A DNA stretch of 64,000 nucleotides from Candidatus Planktophila sp. (GTDB lineage: Bacteria; Actinomycetota; Actinomycetes; Nanopelagicales; Nanopelagicaceae). Under the pieces are notes generated by a model, which was not told where the DNA came from, searched no databases, and saw only the letters and a list, made by a program, of their open reading frames with translations. The translations under genes and the position numbers were made by a program. This document shows positions 1-8,828 of this stretch, piece by piece. The stretch spans positions 62,001 to 126,000 of the forward strand of contig JAUSFN010000036.1 of NCBI GenBank assembly GCA_030649935.1, read 5' to 3'. Position 1 is the stretch's first letter, and each line of letters begins with the position of its first letter.

Positions 1-188
1 TGAGCATTGAAGATGGTAGATCTCGCCTCAATCATCGCTGAATCTAGATTCACTTGCTTTATTCCCTTTGATAACTGCGAATTGAGCGCTGAGCCCGCGA
101 CATAAATAACACTAAGAGAGAGCACTACAGTTGAGATTATAACTTTAAGTGCAAGTGAGTTGCGAAAAGTAGAGATGAAACGATTCAT
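1..188 (-). CDS. mtrB: MtrB sensor histidine kinase, N-terminal fragment
   Basis: This is the first 62 codons of a minus-strand gene cut by the window edge. Its ATG lies 2 bases after the mtrA stop. The visible residues begin MNRFISTFRNSLALKVII and continue through a hydrophobic segment (about residues 12-35), then a polar stretch. That matches the first membrane helix and the start of the extracytoplasmic sensor region of MtrB. No HAMP, dimerisation or ATPase domain is in view, so the call rests on this N-terminus and the position directly downstream of mtrA. In other actinobacteria MtrB phosphorylates MtrA and links envelope growth and cell division to transcription. Confidence 0.75.
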   Translation of the reverse strand, partial: MNRFISTFRNSLALKVIISTVVLSLSVIYVAGSALNSQLSKGIKQVNLDSAMIEARSTIFNA

Positions 189-190
189 TA

Positions 191-877
191 TTAGGAACCG
201 CCCAAAACTCCAGCTTTGTAGCCCACGCCACGTATGGTTATTACTAATTCTGGTCGCTCTGCATCATGTTCAATTTTTGCTCGCAACCTTTGCACATGCA
301 CATTTACCAAACGAGTATCGGTTGAGTGACGATATCCCCATACTTCACTGAGTAATGCATCGCGCGAAAATACTCGACCTGGTTCTTTTGCGAGCGCCAC
401 AAGCAAATCAAACTCAAGTCGAGTAAGTGCTATTTGTTTGCCGGCACGTAAAACTTGGTGGGCTGGAACATCTATTGCTAAATCGCCGATAGTCAAAAGA
501 CCTGAAATATCGGTATTTGTTCGTCGCAGGCGAGTGCGAATTCGTGCAACTAGTTCTGATGGATGCTTGAAAGGTTTAATCATGTAATCGTCGGCACCGG
601 CTTCAAGGCCCCTCACAACATCATGAGAATCACCCTTGGCACTAAGCATGATTATCGGCACCATTGATTCAGCCCGAATTAATTTACATACTTCGATACC
701 ATCAAGACCTGGCAACATAACGTCAAGCAGCACCAAATCTGGTGGATTGTTTCTGAAAACATCGAGAACTTCATCGCCGCGACTTACTAAGTCAACGTCA
801 ATTCCTGCTCCGGTTAAAACTATTCCGAGCATTTCTGATAGGTCTTGATCGTCATCGACGACCATAACCAATGTCAT
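191..877 (-). CDS. mtrA: MtrA response regulator (OmpR/PhoB type)
   Basis: DNA-binding response regulator of the MtrAB system, 228 residues. The receiver domain (1-115) has the acidic pair at D8/D9, phospho-acceptor D52 in LLDVMLPG and K101 in the IKPF motif. The C-terminal winged helix ends LVITIRGVGYKAG, with LVNVHVQRLRAKIE in the recognition region, a signature typical of MtrA. The start overlaps the ahcY stop by one base (TAATG), and mtrB follows 2 bases after the stop, so the three genes look translationally coupled. In relatives MtrA controls cell-wall hydrolases, dnaA and osmotic responses. Thymidylate kinase, often found between ahcY and mtrA in actinobacteria, is absent here. Confidence 0.95.
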   Translation of the reverse strand: MTLVMVVDDDQDLSEMLGIVLTGAGIDVDLVSRGDEVLDVFRNNPPDLVLLDVMLPGLDGIEVCKLIRAESMVPIIMLSAKGDSHDVVRGLEAGADDYMIKPFKHPSELVARIRTRLRRTNTDISGLLTIGDLAIDVPAHQVLRAGKQIALTRLEFDLLVALAKEPGRVFSRDALLSEVWGYRHSTDTRLVNVHVQRLRAKIEHDAERPELVITIRGVGYKAGVLGGS

Positions 878-2163
878 TAGCTACCGTGTTCCCAGGAGTT
901 CAAGTACATATCCTGGGCGGGCGTAAGTACATCGATATGTCCGCCCATACTTATGAGCTTCAAACTGGCAACTTCTTTATCGATATATGTTGGAACTTCA
1001 TGCACGCCAGGCTTTAGATTTTTAGCCTCTCTTACTAAGTACTCGGCTGTGAGCGCTTGATCTGAGAAGGACATATCCATAACTGAGGCTGGGTGTCCCT
1101 CTGCCGCACCTAGGTTTACTAAACGACCCTCTGCTAGAAGTAACAAGCGGCGACCATCAGCCAAAACGTACTCATCGGTCTGGTGACGCATTTTTGAGTT
1201 CTTTGTCTTTGAATTTTGCTCGAGCCATGCAACGTCAATTTCAATATCAAAGTGACCAGAGTTAGCCATAATTGCGCCATCTTTCATAACTTGAAAATGC
1301 TCTTCGCGTAAGACATCGCGATTTCCAGTTACAGTGATAAAGACGTCTCCAACCTTTGCAGCGTCGATCATCGGCATAACACGGAAACCCTGCATCATGG
1401 CATCAAGGGCCTTAGTTGGATCGATTTCAGTGACAATGACATCGGCACCCATTCCCTTTGCACGCTCTGCAACGCCTTTACCGCAATATCCAAAGCCTGC
1501 GACAACTAAGATTCGTCCAGCAAGTAAGAAGTTAGTCGAACGGAAAACAGCATCAAGTGTCGATTGACCTGTTCCGTAGCGGTTATCGAACATGTGTTTA
1601 GTGTCGGTATCATTTACAGCGATCATTGGGAATTCAAGCGCCCCATCTTTTGCCATCTGGTTTAGGCGGATAACACCAGTTGTAGTCTCTTCACAGCCAC
1701 CTGCGATATTAGGAATTAACTCTTTTCGAGTTGTATGGAGAGTATTTACAAGATCGCAGCCATCGTCAAAAACTTGGTGAGGAGCTATATCGAGGGCAGC
1801 GTTGATGTGCACGTAGTAACCATCTCGATCAATGGCATTTCGAGCAAAGACGCTGATCCCATATTCATGGACTAGTGCTGCTGCAGTGTCATCTTGAGTT
1901 GATAATGGATTTGAAGCACAGAGGGCAATATCAGCGCCTCCTGCCTTTAAAACGCGCATGAGGTTTGCAGTTTCAGTTGTGACATGCATGCAGGCAGCGA
2001 TTCGCACTCCAGCAAAAGGTTGTGACTTTTCAAAACGCTCACGGATCTGAGCTAGAACCGGCATATTGCGTTCTGCCCACTCGATGCGCTTTCGACCTTG
2101 AGATGCAAGAGATGCATCGGCGATGTCATGGCGTGGAAGAGTTGCTGTAATTGGTGAGTTCAC
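877..2163 (-). CDS. ahcY: S-adenosylhomocysteine hydrolase, short form
   Basis: Hydrolyses S-adenosylhomocysteine to adenosine and homocysteine in the methyl cycle. The NAD-binding loop GFGYCGKG is present, with MHVTTETANL near the N-terminus. The protein is 428 residues and ends at LNSWEHGS, so it lacks the usual C-terminal tail with lysine and tyrosine that reaches into the neighbouring subunit's NAD site. It therefore resembles the shorter archaeal/Thermotoga-type enzymes rather than the roughly 490-residue mycobacterial form. The start is GTG, preceded by AAGGAG six bases upstream. A large deletion seems unlikely because the core motifs are in register. The gene heads the ahcY-mtrA-mtrB unit. 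Confidence 0.94.
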   Translation of the reverse strand: MNSPITATLPRHDIADASLASQGRKRIEWAERNMPVLAQIRERFEKSQPFAGVRIAACMHVTTETANLMRVLKAGGADIALCASNPLSTQDDTAAALVHEYGISVFARNAIDRDGYYVHINAALDIAPHQVFDDGCDLVNTLHTTRKELIPNIAGGCEETTTGVIRLNQMAKDGALEFPMIAVNDTDTKHMFDNRYGTGQSTLDAVFRSTNFLLAGRILVVAGFGYCGKGVAERAKGMGADVIVTEIDPTKALDAMMQGFRVMPMIDAAKVGDVFITVTGNRDVLREEHFQVMKDGAIMANSGHFDIEIDVAWLEQNSKTKNSKMRHQTDEYVLADGRRLLLLAEGRLVNLGAAEGHPASVMDMSFSDQALTAEYLVREAKNLKPGVHEVPTYIDKEVASLKLISMGGHIDVLTPAQDMYLNSWEHGS

Positions 2164-2184
2164 GAAATGCTCCTTATGGACGAA

Positions 2185-2190
2185 ACTGTA
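2185..2190 (-). promoter_or_regulatory. Possible -10 element of ahcY
   Basis: The minus-strand hexamer TACAGT lies 21 bases upstream of the ahcY GTG, with AAGGAG in between, which would give a short leader. No good -35 element is visible. The only support is the TANNNT match and the position. Confidence 0.3.
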
Positions 2191-2239
2191 GGTGCTTAGG
2201 TTACTGCCTTGCTCCCCAAAGTGAGTAATGAGCCTTGGG

Positions 2240-3598
2240 TTAGCTGCGAATCAACGAGAGAACTTCATCACGAACTCTGCCCATATCTCCAGCCAACTTA
2301 GCCTCAACATTTAAGCGCAACAAAGGCTCAGTATTGGATGATCGGAGGTTGAACCACCACGTATCACCCACAACACTTAAGCCATCCATGTGGTCGATTT
2401 CAACTTCAGATCTCTCTGAGTAAGTTTGTTCAACGAGCCACAAAGCACCTTCTGCATCAGTTACTGTGGAGTTAATCTCCCCACTTGAAACATACCTTTG
2501 ATATGGCGCCAGAATCTGTGAGATTGATTTTTTAGTCTCCCCTAAGGCTGCAATTGCATGGAGCGCGGCGAGTGCTCCTGAATCGGCACGCCAAAACTCT
2601 TTAAAGTAAAAGTGGCCTGAATGCTCTCCTCCAAATACTGCTCCACTTTCGGCCATCATCGCCTTGATATACGAGTGACCTACCCGACTGCGAAGGCCAA
2701 TGCCACCGTTTTCTTTGATCACTTCTAGCACTGCACGTGATGAAATCAGGTTGTAGATGATGGTTGAGCCGGGATATTTTACGAGTTCGCGATGGGCTAT
2801 CAATGAAGTTAAATCTGATGGGTTTATTGCAAGACCATTTTCGTCAACTAAAAAACACCTGTCGGCATCTCCATCAAATGCTAAGCCCAAGTCCGCTTTA
2901 TGTTTTTTCACGGCTTTTTGCAAGTCACGTAGATTTCTCGGATCAATTGGATTAGCTTCGTGATTTGGAAAACTCCCGTCAAGCTCGAAAAATAATGGAA
3001 TAACAGTGCAATTCAATCGTGCAAAAATCGCTGGGGCCGTATGCCCGGCCATTCCATTTCCTGCGTCAATCACAATAGTGAGTGGCCGGATAGAGTCCAA
3101 GTTAACCAACGTAAGTAAGTGCTCTACATATTCGTTAAGCATTTCTCGTTTTAATTCAGCGCCGACTGAACGGATTTCGATGGGAGAGCCTTTACGAACA
3201 AAATTTTCAATTGTTTGCAGACCTGATTCTTTTCCTATTGGGCGGGCGCTACTAAAACACAATTTAATTCCGTTGTATTCCGCTGGATTGTGGCTTGCAG
3301 TAAACATAGCGCCAGGCAGTCCAAGTTTCCCTGAAGCGAAATACAACATGTCTGTTGAAGCAAGACCAATTCTCATTACATCCATCCCCGTTGAATTAAC
3401 ACCAGCCGAGAAGGCTTGAGCCAATTCTGGAGATGACGGGCGCATGTCTTCGGCAACAATTACTGTTGCTGGTTCGCGCTCTTGTTGTAGAAAACGTGCA
3501 AAAGCTAAACCTATTGCAAAAGAAAAATCAGGAGTCATCTCTGTATCTACTAGCCCGCGAATATCGTAGGCCTTAAAAATATTTGGAATTTGACTCAT
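2240..3598 (-). CDS. manB: Phosphomannomutase/phosphoglucomutase
   Basis: Alpha-D-phosphohexomutase of about 452 residues, interconverting mannose-6-phosphate (or glucose-6-phosphate) and the 1-phosphate. It has the phosphoserine loop TASHNPAEYNG, the metal loop DGDADRC, the sugar loop GEHSGHFYF and the phosphate loop RSSNTEP. The chosen ATG gives MSQIPNIFKAYDIRG, the normal family start. An upstream in-frame start at 3646 would overlap the DUF3499 gene and add 16 unrelated residues. In this conserved actinobacterial block it supplies mannose-1-phosphate to ManC (8829-9836) for GDP-mannose and mannosylated envelope lipids. The mannose-6-phosphate isomerase usually nearby is not in the window. 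Confidence 0.92.
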   Translation of the reverse strand: MSQIPNIFKAYDIRGLVDTEMTPDFSFAIGLAFARFLQQEREPATVIVAEDMRPSSPELAQAFSAGVNSTGMDVMRIGLASTDMLYFASGKLGLPGAMFTASHNPAEYNGIKLCFSSARPIGKESGLQTIENFVRKGSPIEIRSVGAELKREMLNEYVEHLLTLVNLDSIRPLTIVIDAGNGMAGHTAPAIFARLNCTVIPLFFELDGSFPNHEANPIDPRNLRDLQKAVKKHKADLGLAFDGDADRCFLVDENGLAINPSDLTSLIAHRELVKYPGSTIIYNLISSRAVLEVIKENGGIGLRSRVGHSYIKAMMAESGAVFGGEHSGHFYFKEFWRADSGALAALHAIAALGETKKSISQILAPYQRYVSSGEINSTVTDAEGALWLVEQTYSERSEVEIDHMDGLSVVGDTWWFNLRSSNTEPLLRLNVEAKLAGDMGRVRDEVLSLIRS

Positions 3599-3608
3599 TT
3601 CAAATTTT

Positions 3609-4025
3609 TTATGATGGAACTGCGCGCAGATGACCCCTACGGCCAATCTGAGTTTGTTTGCCTACGCCCTTTGAATTCTCCTGTGAATTAATGGGAACCA
3701 TTGCAACTTCGCGAACCGCATCAGCAATAGCCATAAGGTCATCCTCAGAAGGCCCGCGCTCTTCTCCGATTAGCTCTTGTTTTAAAACACTCCAACCATG
3801 TGGAACTTTAAGTCTCTCCCCATGTAGAAGGCATAAGTCATATGCATGTGGCTCGCTAAAAGTCGCAAGTGGTCCAACTACGGCCATAGATTCAGCATAT
3901 ATATAGGTCAAGGTCATAGTAGCCACCGCGCGACATCCAACGCGCGAACAACCTCTACCTAACTTTGCTTGAGAGCTCATAAACCCAAGATTAGTGGGAA
4001 TGTATGGTTTTGTTGGGATTGTCAT
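3609..4025 (-). CDS. DUF3499 family protein
   Basis: Small actinobacterial protein of unknown function. It shows the family pattern GCSRVGC, TLTYIYAESMAVVGPLA, EPHAYDLC and the cysteine/histidine region after it, which suggests a metal site (C-x4-C and C-x2-H). The ATG at 4025 overlaps the DUF5719 stop (ATGA), favouring translational coupling. An internal ATG at 3980 (MSSQAKLGRGCSR) gives the length more typical of the family and could be the real start. The gene sits between DUF5719 and manB, as in other actinobacteria. Confidence 0.85.
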   Translation of the reverse strand: MTIPTKPYIPTNLGFMSSQAKLGRGCSRVGCRAVATMTLTYIYAESMAVVGPLATFSEPHAYDLCLLHGERLKVPHGWSVLKQELIGEERGPSEDDLMAIADAVREVAMVPINSQENSKGVGKQTQIGRRGHLRAVPS

Positions 4026-5326
4026 GGATTTAAAACGCGAATGTTTGAATGAGGAATTTCGACCTTGGCTAATATACTTCCCGGAGTGATTGGTAAATAC
4101 CCGTAACCATGTATAGATGCGACTAGCGCACCGGCATAGGTTTCCCGGCTCGCTTCAATTATTGTGATTGAACGCGCAGATTTAGGTACTCGCCACGTTG
4201 CTACATCTCTACCTTTGATTGTAACAATGCTTCTCTTTCCGTTAACCAGGGCCACTTCGATCGTGACGGCTATCGAATCGGCTGCAAAAACGATTATCGG
4301 TGAGAGACCCGTAACCGCCATTTTCATAGGCGTAAGAGCGCTCGTAGGAGTACTCCAAACAAAATCTCTTCGCCCATTGGTGATGAACTTCGAGGAGATT
4401 GCCGCAACTATTGGTTCATCTGAAGTGATTCGCACTGCAAAGGAACTTGCTACTATTTTAGGTGACAAGACAAACTCGGTCACAACTCCAGCTGTAATGT
4501 TACGCGAATTGAAGCCTACTGGAACAAAGGTTCCGTTTTCAGACAAGAGCTCAAGTGTGAAATTTGCATCAACATCGGCAGGTGCAAGAATTCGCAAAAT
4601 GTGAGCAGCAGAGGGTGTCTCTCCTCTTTTCAAAATTTGATTTGGGATGGCAGGAATCACGAGAGTTTTAGCCGTCGAATTAACTGGATTAACAAGGTCG
4701 CCGCCAAGGGCTTTAAGACCAGCGCCAAGCTCATCAATCATAAATGCGTTAATTCGCCCCGAACGGGGAACTACTTGGACTGTCAAAGATTTATCACCCG
4801 TTGCAAGAGAGTCCAATGAGATTACCTTTAAACTTTTAGCCGCTACATTAATTGAAACTAGCGGCTGCTTACCATTTTCAGAGTAAATATGTAAGTCAAT
4901 AATCGCTGCGCTCAACCCGCTATTGATTACAACTATGTTTCCACGAGTTCTCACATCGGAGCTTCCTCCTACAAACCATTGTGAGGATATTGGGCCTGTG
5001 CATAGGGTGCCTCCCGCCCAACTACCGCTGCGACTTTGCCAAATGACCGGAGTAGTCCCTAATGCAGAAACTATTAATGAATCTTTAATTTCTGGGTAGC
5101 GAAGCACATTAAATGGAATCGTTTTTGTGCTTTTAGTTGCAAGACGTTGGAACGCAGTTTTACGTGAAGCAATCGAGATTTGTGAGGATAATCCATTTAA
5201 TGTTGGTGGACACACAACTTCTGGATATGTCTCTGAGAAAACGGAAGATTTAGTAGTTACGGTTAATAATGTCGCTAGAGTGAATGAGAGCGCTAAAGCC
5301 AAGAGCGAGAGCAACGATCGCTTCAT
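4022..5326 (-). CDS. DUF5719 family secreted or anchored protein
   Basis: Protein of 434 residues of unknown function. An N-terminal hydrophobic stretch (about residues 4-24, MKRSLLSLLALALSFTLATL) acts as signal or anchor, and the rest is a predicted beta-rich extracytoplasmic region with no cysteine motif. The family call comes from its fixed place between the giant glycosyltransferase and DUF3499 in actinobacterial genomes and from the overall build. An AAGGAG lies five bases before the ATG, which overlaps the glycosyltransferase stop (ATGA). It probably acts with that glycosyltransferase at the cell surface, but the sequence does not show how. Confidence 0.7.
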   Translation of the reverse strand: MKRSLLSLLALALSFTLATLLTVTTKSSVFSETYPEVVCPPTLNGLSSQISIASRKTAFQRLATKSTKTIPFNVLRYPEIKDSLIVSALGTTPVIWQSRSGSWAGGTLCTGPISSQWFVGGSSDVRTRGNIVVINSGLSAAIIDLHIYSENGKQPLVSINVAAKSLKVISLDSLATGDKSLTVQVVPRSGRINAFMIDELGAGLKALGGDLVNPVNSTAKTLVIPAIPNQILKRGETPSAAHILRILAPADVDANFTLELLSENGTFVPVGFNSRNITAGVVTEFVLSPKIVASSFAVRITSDEPIVAAISSKFITNGRRDFVWSTPTSALTPMKMAVTGLSPIIVFAADSIAVTIEVALVNGKRSIVTIKGRDVATWRVPKSARSITIIEASRETYAGALVASIHGYGYLPITPGSILAKVEIPHSNIRVLNP

Positions 5327-8300
5327 GCTAACTCCTTATCTGAAATTTCGCGCTTTCTTCGTCCGGCTGGTGCGGCGGCAATAATTACAACAATCCAAGA
5401 AATTAATTGAAAAGAGAGCCACGCGCGCCTTATAGTGCCATCATGTAAAAGTGAGATTTCCCCTGACTGCGTTGCTATAAACAACGGTGAGCCTTGTTCG
5501 CTTACTGTGCGCTCCAAGCGATATCCATTTTGCAGAACAAGCCATGAACGGTCATAACTCTCCGTGAGCAATATTCTTCCCGGGTGGGTAACTATTACTC
5601 GTGCCCCGATCTCACCAGCCTCAAGCAGCTCTCTATCTCCGTCCTTTCCTATCAATACAAGCCGACCAGTCACGCCTGCTACACGCCAGACCACTCCTAC
5701 AGAAGTAGCAGAGGCGCGGGTAAATCCACCGAGTCCGTCAATTGTACGAATAATATTTTTATCAAAAGGGGCTTTCGCAAATACATATTTGATTCCGAAA
5801 TCTGCAAAAACCTTACTGCTTGAAATACCTGAGCCATCTATTAGCGCCTGGGTTGCGGCAGCTATCTCACTTACTTGTGGTGGCGCTACATCCGGCTCTC
5901 CCAGCGAAATATCTTTTCCACGTGAAATATAATATTGAACAGTTTTTGAACCTGCATTCCCCATCTCTCGCAGCACGAGTGTCTTTGTGTCTTTCTCAAC
6001 ACTTAAGAAAGCAGGCATTACTGTTGAATCGCTATTTTGAACCGGTGAGTCCGCTCCTGCAGAGACTGACCAACCTAACGTTAAGACTGAATAAGAGAGT
6101 GAGAAAAGAAGAAGTAGAGCTGCCAAAATATGACGAAAATGGAAATTGCTTGTAATCAGTACCATTCTCAGACGATCTAGAATTACTACGCCCGCCATGC
6201 AAGCTGCTCCAGTTGCTCCAACTAAGAATGTGCCGACCCAAATCCTTGATGGCGCTGAGTTTCCATGTGTGGCTATGGAGAGAGAAGAGAAGAGAACTGC
6301 GGCAGAGAGGAAACCAGTGCCGAATAAGGCAATAGTTCTGGCTTTGCTCGAAGAAAAAAGTGCGACACAAAGAATTAGTGGCAAGGGGCTGATTAGCCAC
6401 CAGGGAAGTGAGCCGATTCCACCTGGGTTTCCGAGAATCACAAGCGAAGCTTCGCCGCCGGCAACGGAAAGTCCGGGTTCACTCAGGAATTTTGATGGTG
6501 CAAGTAATGCTTCAAATGAAAATGGGGCGGTAAGTAGAAATGGAACCAATAGAAGCGTCAAACGTTTTTTAATACGCTCCAAGAAGAGTGGCCTACCTTG
6601 ATCGGCAACAAAGCTCAAATAATCGCTAAAAATTGCAAACAAAGTTAAACCTAGGAGAATCACAAAAACGGAGAGTGTAAACGCAGTTAGCACACCGACT
6701 ACTAATGAGATTAAGAAAATTCGACGCCAAGAATGTAACTCAATTTCTTTCCAGTGAATTAAAAGAATTGGAATTTGCGGCGCAATTATGAGGGCAACCA
6801 CTGTGGCCAGGCGACCTGAATTGACTGCGGCAATTGCGACGGGAGAGATAGCATAAATAAAACTGGCCGAGACACTTATCCAACTGTTTTGTGTAATCTT
6901 TTTAAATAATCTAAGAGATGACCACATCATAAATATCGGTGCTACGAGAAAGAAAAGCGTTAGGAAAATCGCTGCTTTCCCAAAGAATATGCTCGCACAC
7001 AATGCAAGAATGGCAATCCATGGCGGTGCCGCTTGAGACGTGCCCATACCGACTTGATGCCAGGATTCAAAGTAACTTTTCCATAGATCGCGCGCGCCAT
7101 CCGGGGACATAGGGAGCGCTCCACCTATGAGAGATCCGAGGCGCATTCTAGATGCAATAAGAGTTATCAAGGATAACAAAATAAAACCTGCTACCTCTGG
7201 TTTTTTAAAGAGATTTAGCCATTGCAAGCTTTTAGTCGGTACAAGTAAATCCTCATCTTCAAGTGAATTTAATATCGATGTCGATGGTGTATCGCTAGCT
7301 GGAAGTAATCGAGAACGGACAGCCTCAAACATGCGTGAAGTCGAAAGACGTAACTGCGACCACCTAGGTGGAATGTATGCCGAAACTATTCGTGAAGATA
7401 CAAATCGCTTAGCTTTACGATCTTTGCGAGCTTTAAATATTATCGTTGGTTTAACAATAAGTGATGCAACTGCAAGTAATTCATCACTAGCGTATCCCGG
7501 AAGCTTTACTAATAAATAACCGGCCGAGCGCACCATGGCCGAACTGAGAAGTTGAAAAGCAAGCCATGGAATCATCCACCAAGTGGAGTTAGCGAGAAGT
7601 ACATATGCAGCATTTCGACGGTCAAGCAAGAGAGGACGATGCAAAAATGCACCTTCTACATCAACCATTCTTCGCTCGCTCGAGGCTGCCTGAGCATGGA
7701 AAACAACTGCCGAAGTAACTGCAATGACCGTGTGTCCAGCTACCCGCGCGCGCCAACCTATATCAACATCGTCACGAAAGAGCGCTAAATTTTTATCAAA
7801 GCCACCAATCTCTTCAAAAATGTCTCGCCTGATTAATGCACCGGCTGTGCTAACTGAAAGAACGTCGTGGATCCCATCATGTTGTCCTTGGTCGTATTCA
7901 AGTGGTTCTAATCCTGTCCACCGAGCGCCATTACCCGCAATGCTCACTCCCGCTTCGAGCAAGTGAGTGCGGTCGTGCCAACCAAGAAGTTTTGGTCCAA
8001 CCATTGCGACTTGAGGGCGGCCCTCTATTGCTTGAAGTAAGAATTCAAGTGCTGTTGGAGCAGGCGCACAGTCATCATGAATTAACCAAATCCATTCAAT
8101 CGTTTCAGTTTGAACTGGTTTCAAAGATTCAACACCAAGTGATACAGCTTCACCAAAACCAGTTTTGCGATCGGCATCAATTATTGGAATTCGTGCTGAC
8201 TTAAGAAGTTGTTGCGAAGAATCTTTGGATGCAGTGTCAACGGCAACAATGTAATCGAGTGGTCGAGTCTGCGAAGTGAGAGCTGCAACTGTTTCTGGCA

Positions 8301-8373
8301 ACCACGTTTGTCCATCGTGTGACACGATAATCGCGCTGACGCGATGTCGGCCTAGTGCGGCCTTTTCAGCCAT
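5323..8373 (-). CDS. Giant membrane glycosyltransferase, family 2
   Basis: Protein of 1016 residues. The N-terminal GT2 domain (about 10-250) begins RVSAIIVSHDGQTWLPET, has the metal-binding acidic pair in WLIHDDCAP, and GGFDKNLALFRDDVDIGWR for the acceptor side. After about residue 370 come many hydrophobic helices (roughly a dozen), then a soluble C-terminal part and a last helix at LISWIVVIIAAAP followed by a basic tail. This architecture is standard for the actinobacterial GT2 next to whiB and manC. It probably adds sugars, perhaps from polyprenyl or nucleotide donors, to an extracytoplasmic polymer. Donor and acceptor cannot be read from the sequence. Confidence 0.88.
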   Translation of the reverse strand: MAEKAALGRHRVSAIIVSHDGQTWLPETVAALTSQTRPLDYIVAVDTASKDSSQQLLKSARIPIIDADRKTGFGEAVSLGVESLKPVQTETIEWIWLIHDDCAPAPTALEFLLQAIEGRPQVAMVGPKLLGWHDRTHLLEAGVSIAGNGARWTGLEPLEYDQGQHDGIHDVLSVSTAGALIRRDIFEEIGGFDKNLALFRDDVDIGWRARVAGHTVIAVTSAVVFHAQAASSERRMVDVEGAFLHRPLLLDRRNAAYVLLANSTWWMIPWLAFQLLSSAMVRSAGYLLVKLPGYASDELLAVASLIVKPTIIFKARKDRKAKRFVSSRIVSAYIPPRWSQLRLSTSRMFEAVRSRLLPASDTPSTSILNSLEDEDLLVPTKSLQWLNLFKKPEVAGFILLSLITLIASRMRLGSLIGGALPMSPDGARDLWKSYFESWHQVGMGTSQAAPPWIAILALCASIFFGKAAIFLTLFFLVAPIFMMWSSLRLFKKITQNSWISVSASFIYAISPVAIAAVNSGRLATVVALIIAPQIPILLIHWKEIELHSWRRIFLISLVVGVLTAFTLSVFVILLGLTLFAIFSDYLSFVADQGRPLFLERIKKRLTLLLVPFLLTAPFSFEALLAPSKFLSEPGLSVAGGEASLVILGNPGGIGSLPWWLISPLPLILCVALFSSSKARTIALFGTGFLSAAVLFSSLSIATHGNSAPSRIWVGTFLVGATGAACMAGVVILDRLRMVLITSNFHFRHILAALLLLFSLSYSVLTLGWSVSAGADSPVQNSDSTVMPAFLSVEKDTKTLVLREMGNAGSKTVQYYISRGKDISLGEPDVAPPQVSEIAAATQALIDGSGISSSKVFADFGIKYVFAKAPFDKNIIRTIDGLGGFTRASATSVGVVWRVAGVTGRLVLIGKDGDRELLEAGEIGARVIVTHPGRILLTESYDRSWLVLQNGYRLERTVSEQGSPLFIATQSGEISLLHDGTIRRAWLSFQLISWIVVIIAAAPAGRRKREISDKELA

Positions 8374-8400
8374 GACATTGACCTTCGGAGAGCTGCGAGA

Positions 8401-8700
8401 TTACGCAGAACGACGCTTTAAGCGTCGACGCTCGCGCTCTGATAATCCGCCCCATATCCCAAACCGTTCATCATGAGCAAGTGCATACTCAAGGCACTCT
8501 GATCGAACATCGCAGGAGAGACAGACGCGCTTGGCTTCGCGAGTTGAGCCACCTTTTTCAGGGAAGAAGGCTTCGGGATCAGTTTGGGCGCATAGCGAGC
8601 GCTCTTGCCAGGATAGCTCAATATTCTCACCACTCACTAAGGTTATTTTTGGTCCAGTTGTGGGGACAGGGGAGTTTGTGGCTTCAGGTCGGATCGGCAT
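8401..8700 (-). CDS. WhiB-family iron-sulfur regulator
   Basis: Wbl protein of 99 residues with the four cluster cysteines C37, C60, C63 and C69 (C-x22-C-x2-C-x5-C), the turn GIWGG at 81-85 and a basic C-terminal tail RERRRLKRRSA for DNA binding. It holds the whiB2/whmD/whiB position next to manC and the giant glycosyltransferase, so it is probably the septation/division Wbl. Wbl proteins carry a [4Fe-4S] cluster and bind the sigma factor to alter promoter choice. The start has AAAGGAG eight bases upstream, and the gene has its own promoter (8762-8790). Confidence 0.92.
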   Translation of the reverse strand: MPIRPEATNSPVPTTGPKITLVSGENIELSWQERSLCAQTDPEAFFPEKGGSTREAKRVCLSCDVRSECLEYALAHDERFGIWGGLSERERRRLKRRSA

Positions 8701-8761
8701 ACCGATTCTCCTTTATAGCTTTGTGTCTCCTCCCTCGTGGAAAAGACTTACTTAAGAGTGA

Positions 8762-8790
8762 ATTACACGCGTGTAAGTCGCATATGTCAA
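8762..8790 (-). promoter_or_regulatory. whiB promoter
   Basis: On the minus strand, TTGACA (8785-8790) is followed after 17 bases by TGTAAT (8762-8767). This is the best sigma-70-type promoter in the window, about 60 bases upstream of the whiB ATG. It gives a leader with a clear ribosome-binding site, unlike most other promoters here. Confidence 0.75.
8763..8776. promoter_or_regulatory. Perfect palindrome over the whiB -10 region
   Basis: TTACACGCGTGTAA is a perfect 14-base inverted repeat. It covers most of the -10 hexamer and the adjoining spacer of the whiB promoter, a position where a bound dimer would block or remodel RNA polymerase. The binding protein is unknown. Confidence 0.55.
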
Positions 8791-8828
8791 GCGAAAGTAG
8801 AGGAAAGATGCAGCAAAATCAATAAAAA

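Noticed and set aside
2164-2239. SAH riboswitch upstream of ahcY
   Set aside because: The gap to manB is only 76 bases, and the expected paired elements of that riboswitch could not be made out.
3598-3646. Longer start for manB
   Set aside because: It would add 16 residues not seen in the family and overlap DUF3499. The ATG at 3598 gives the standard N-terminus.
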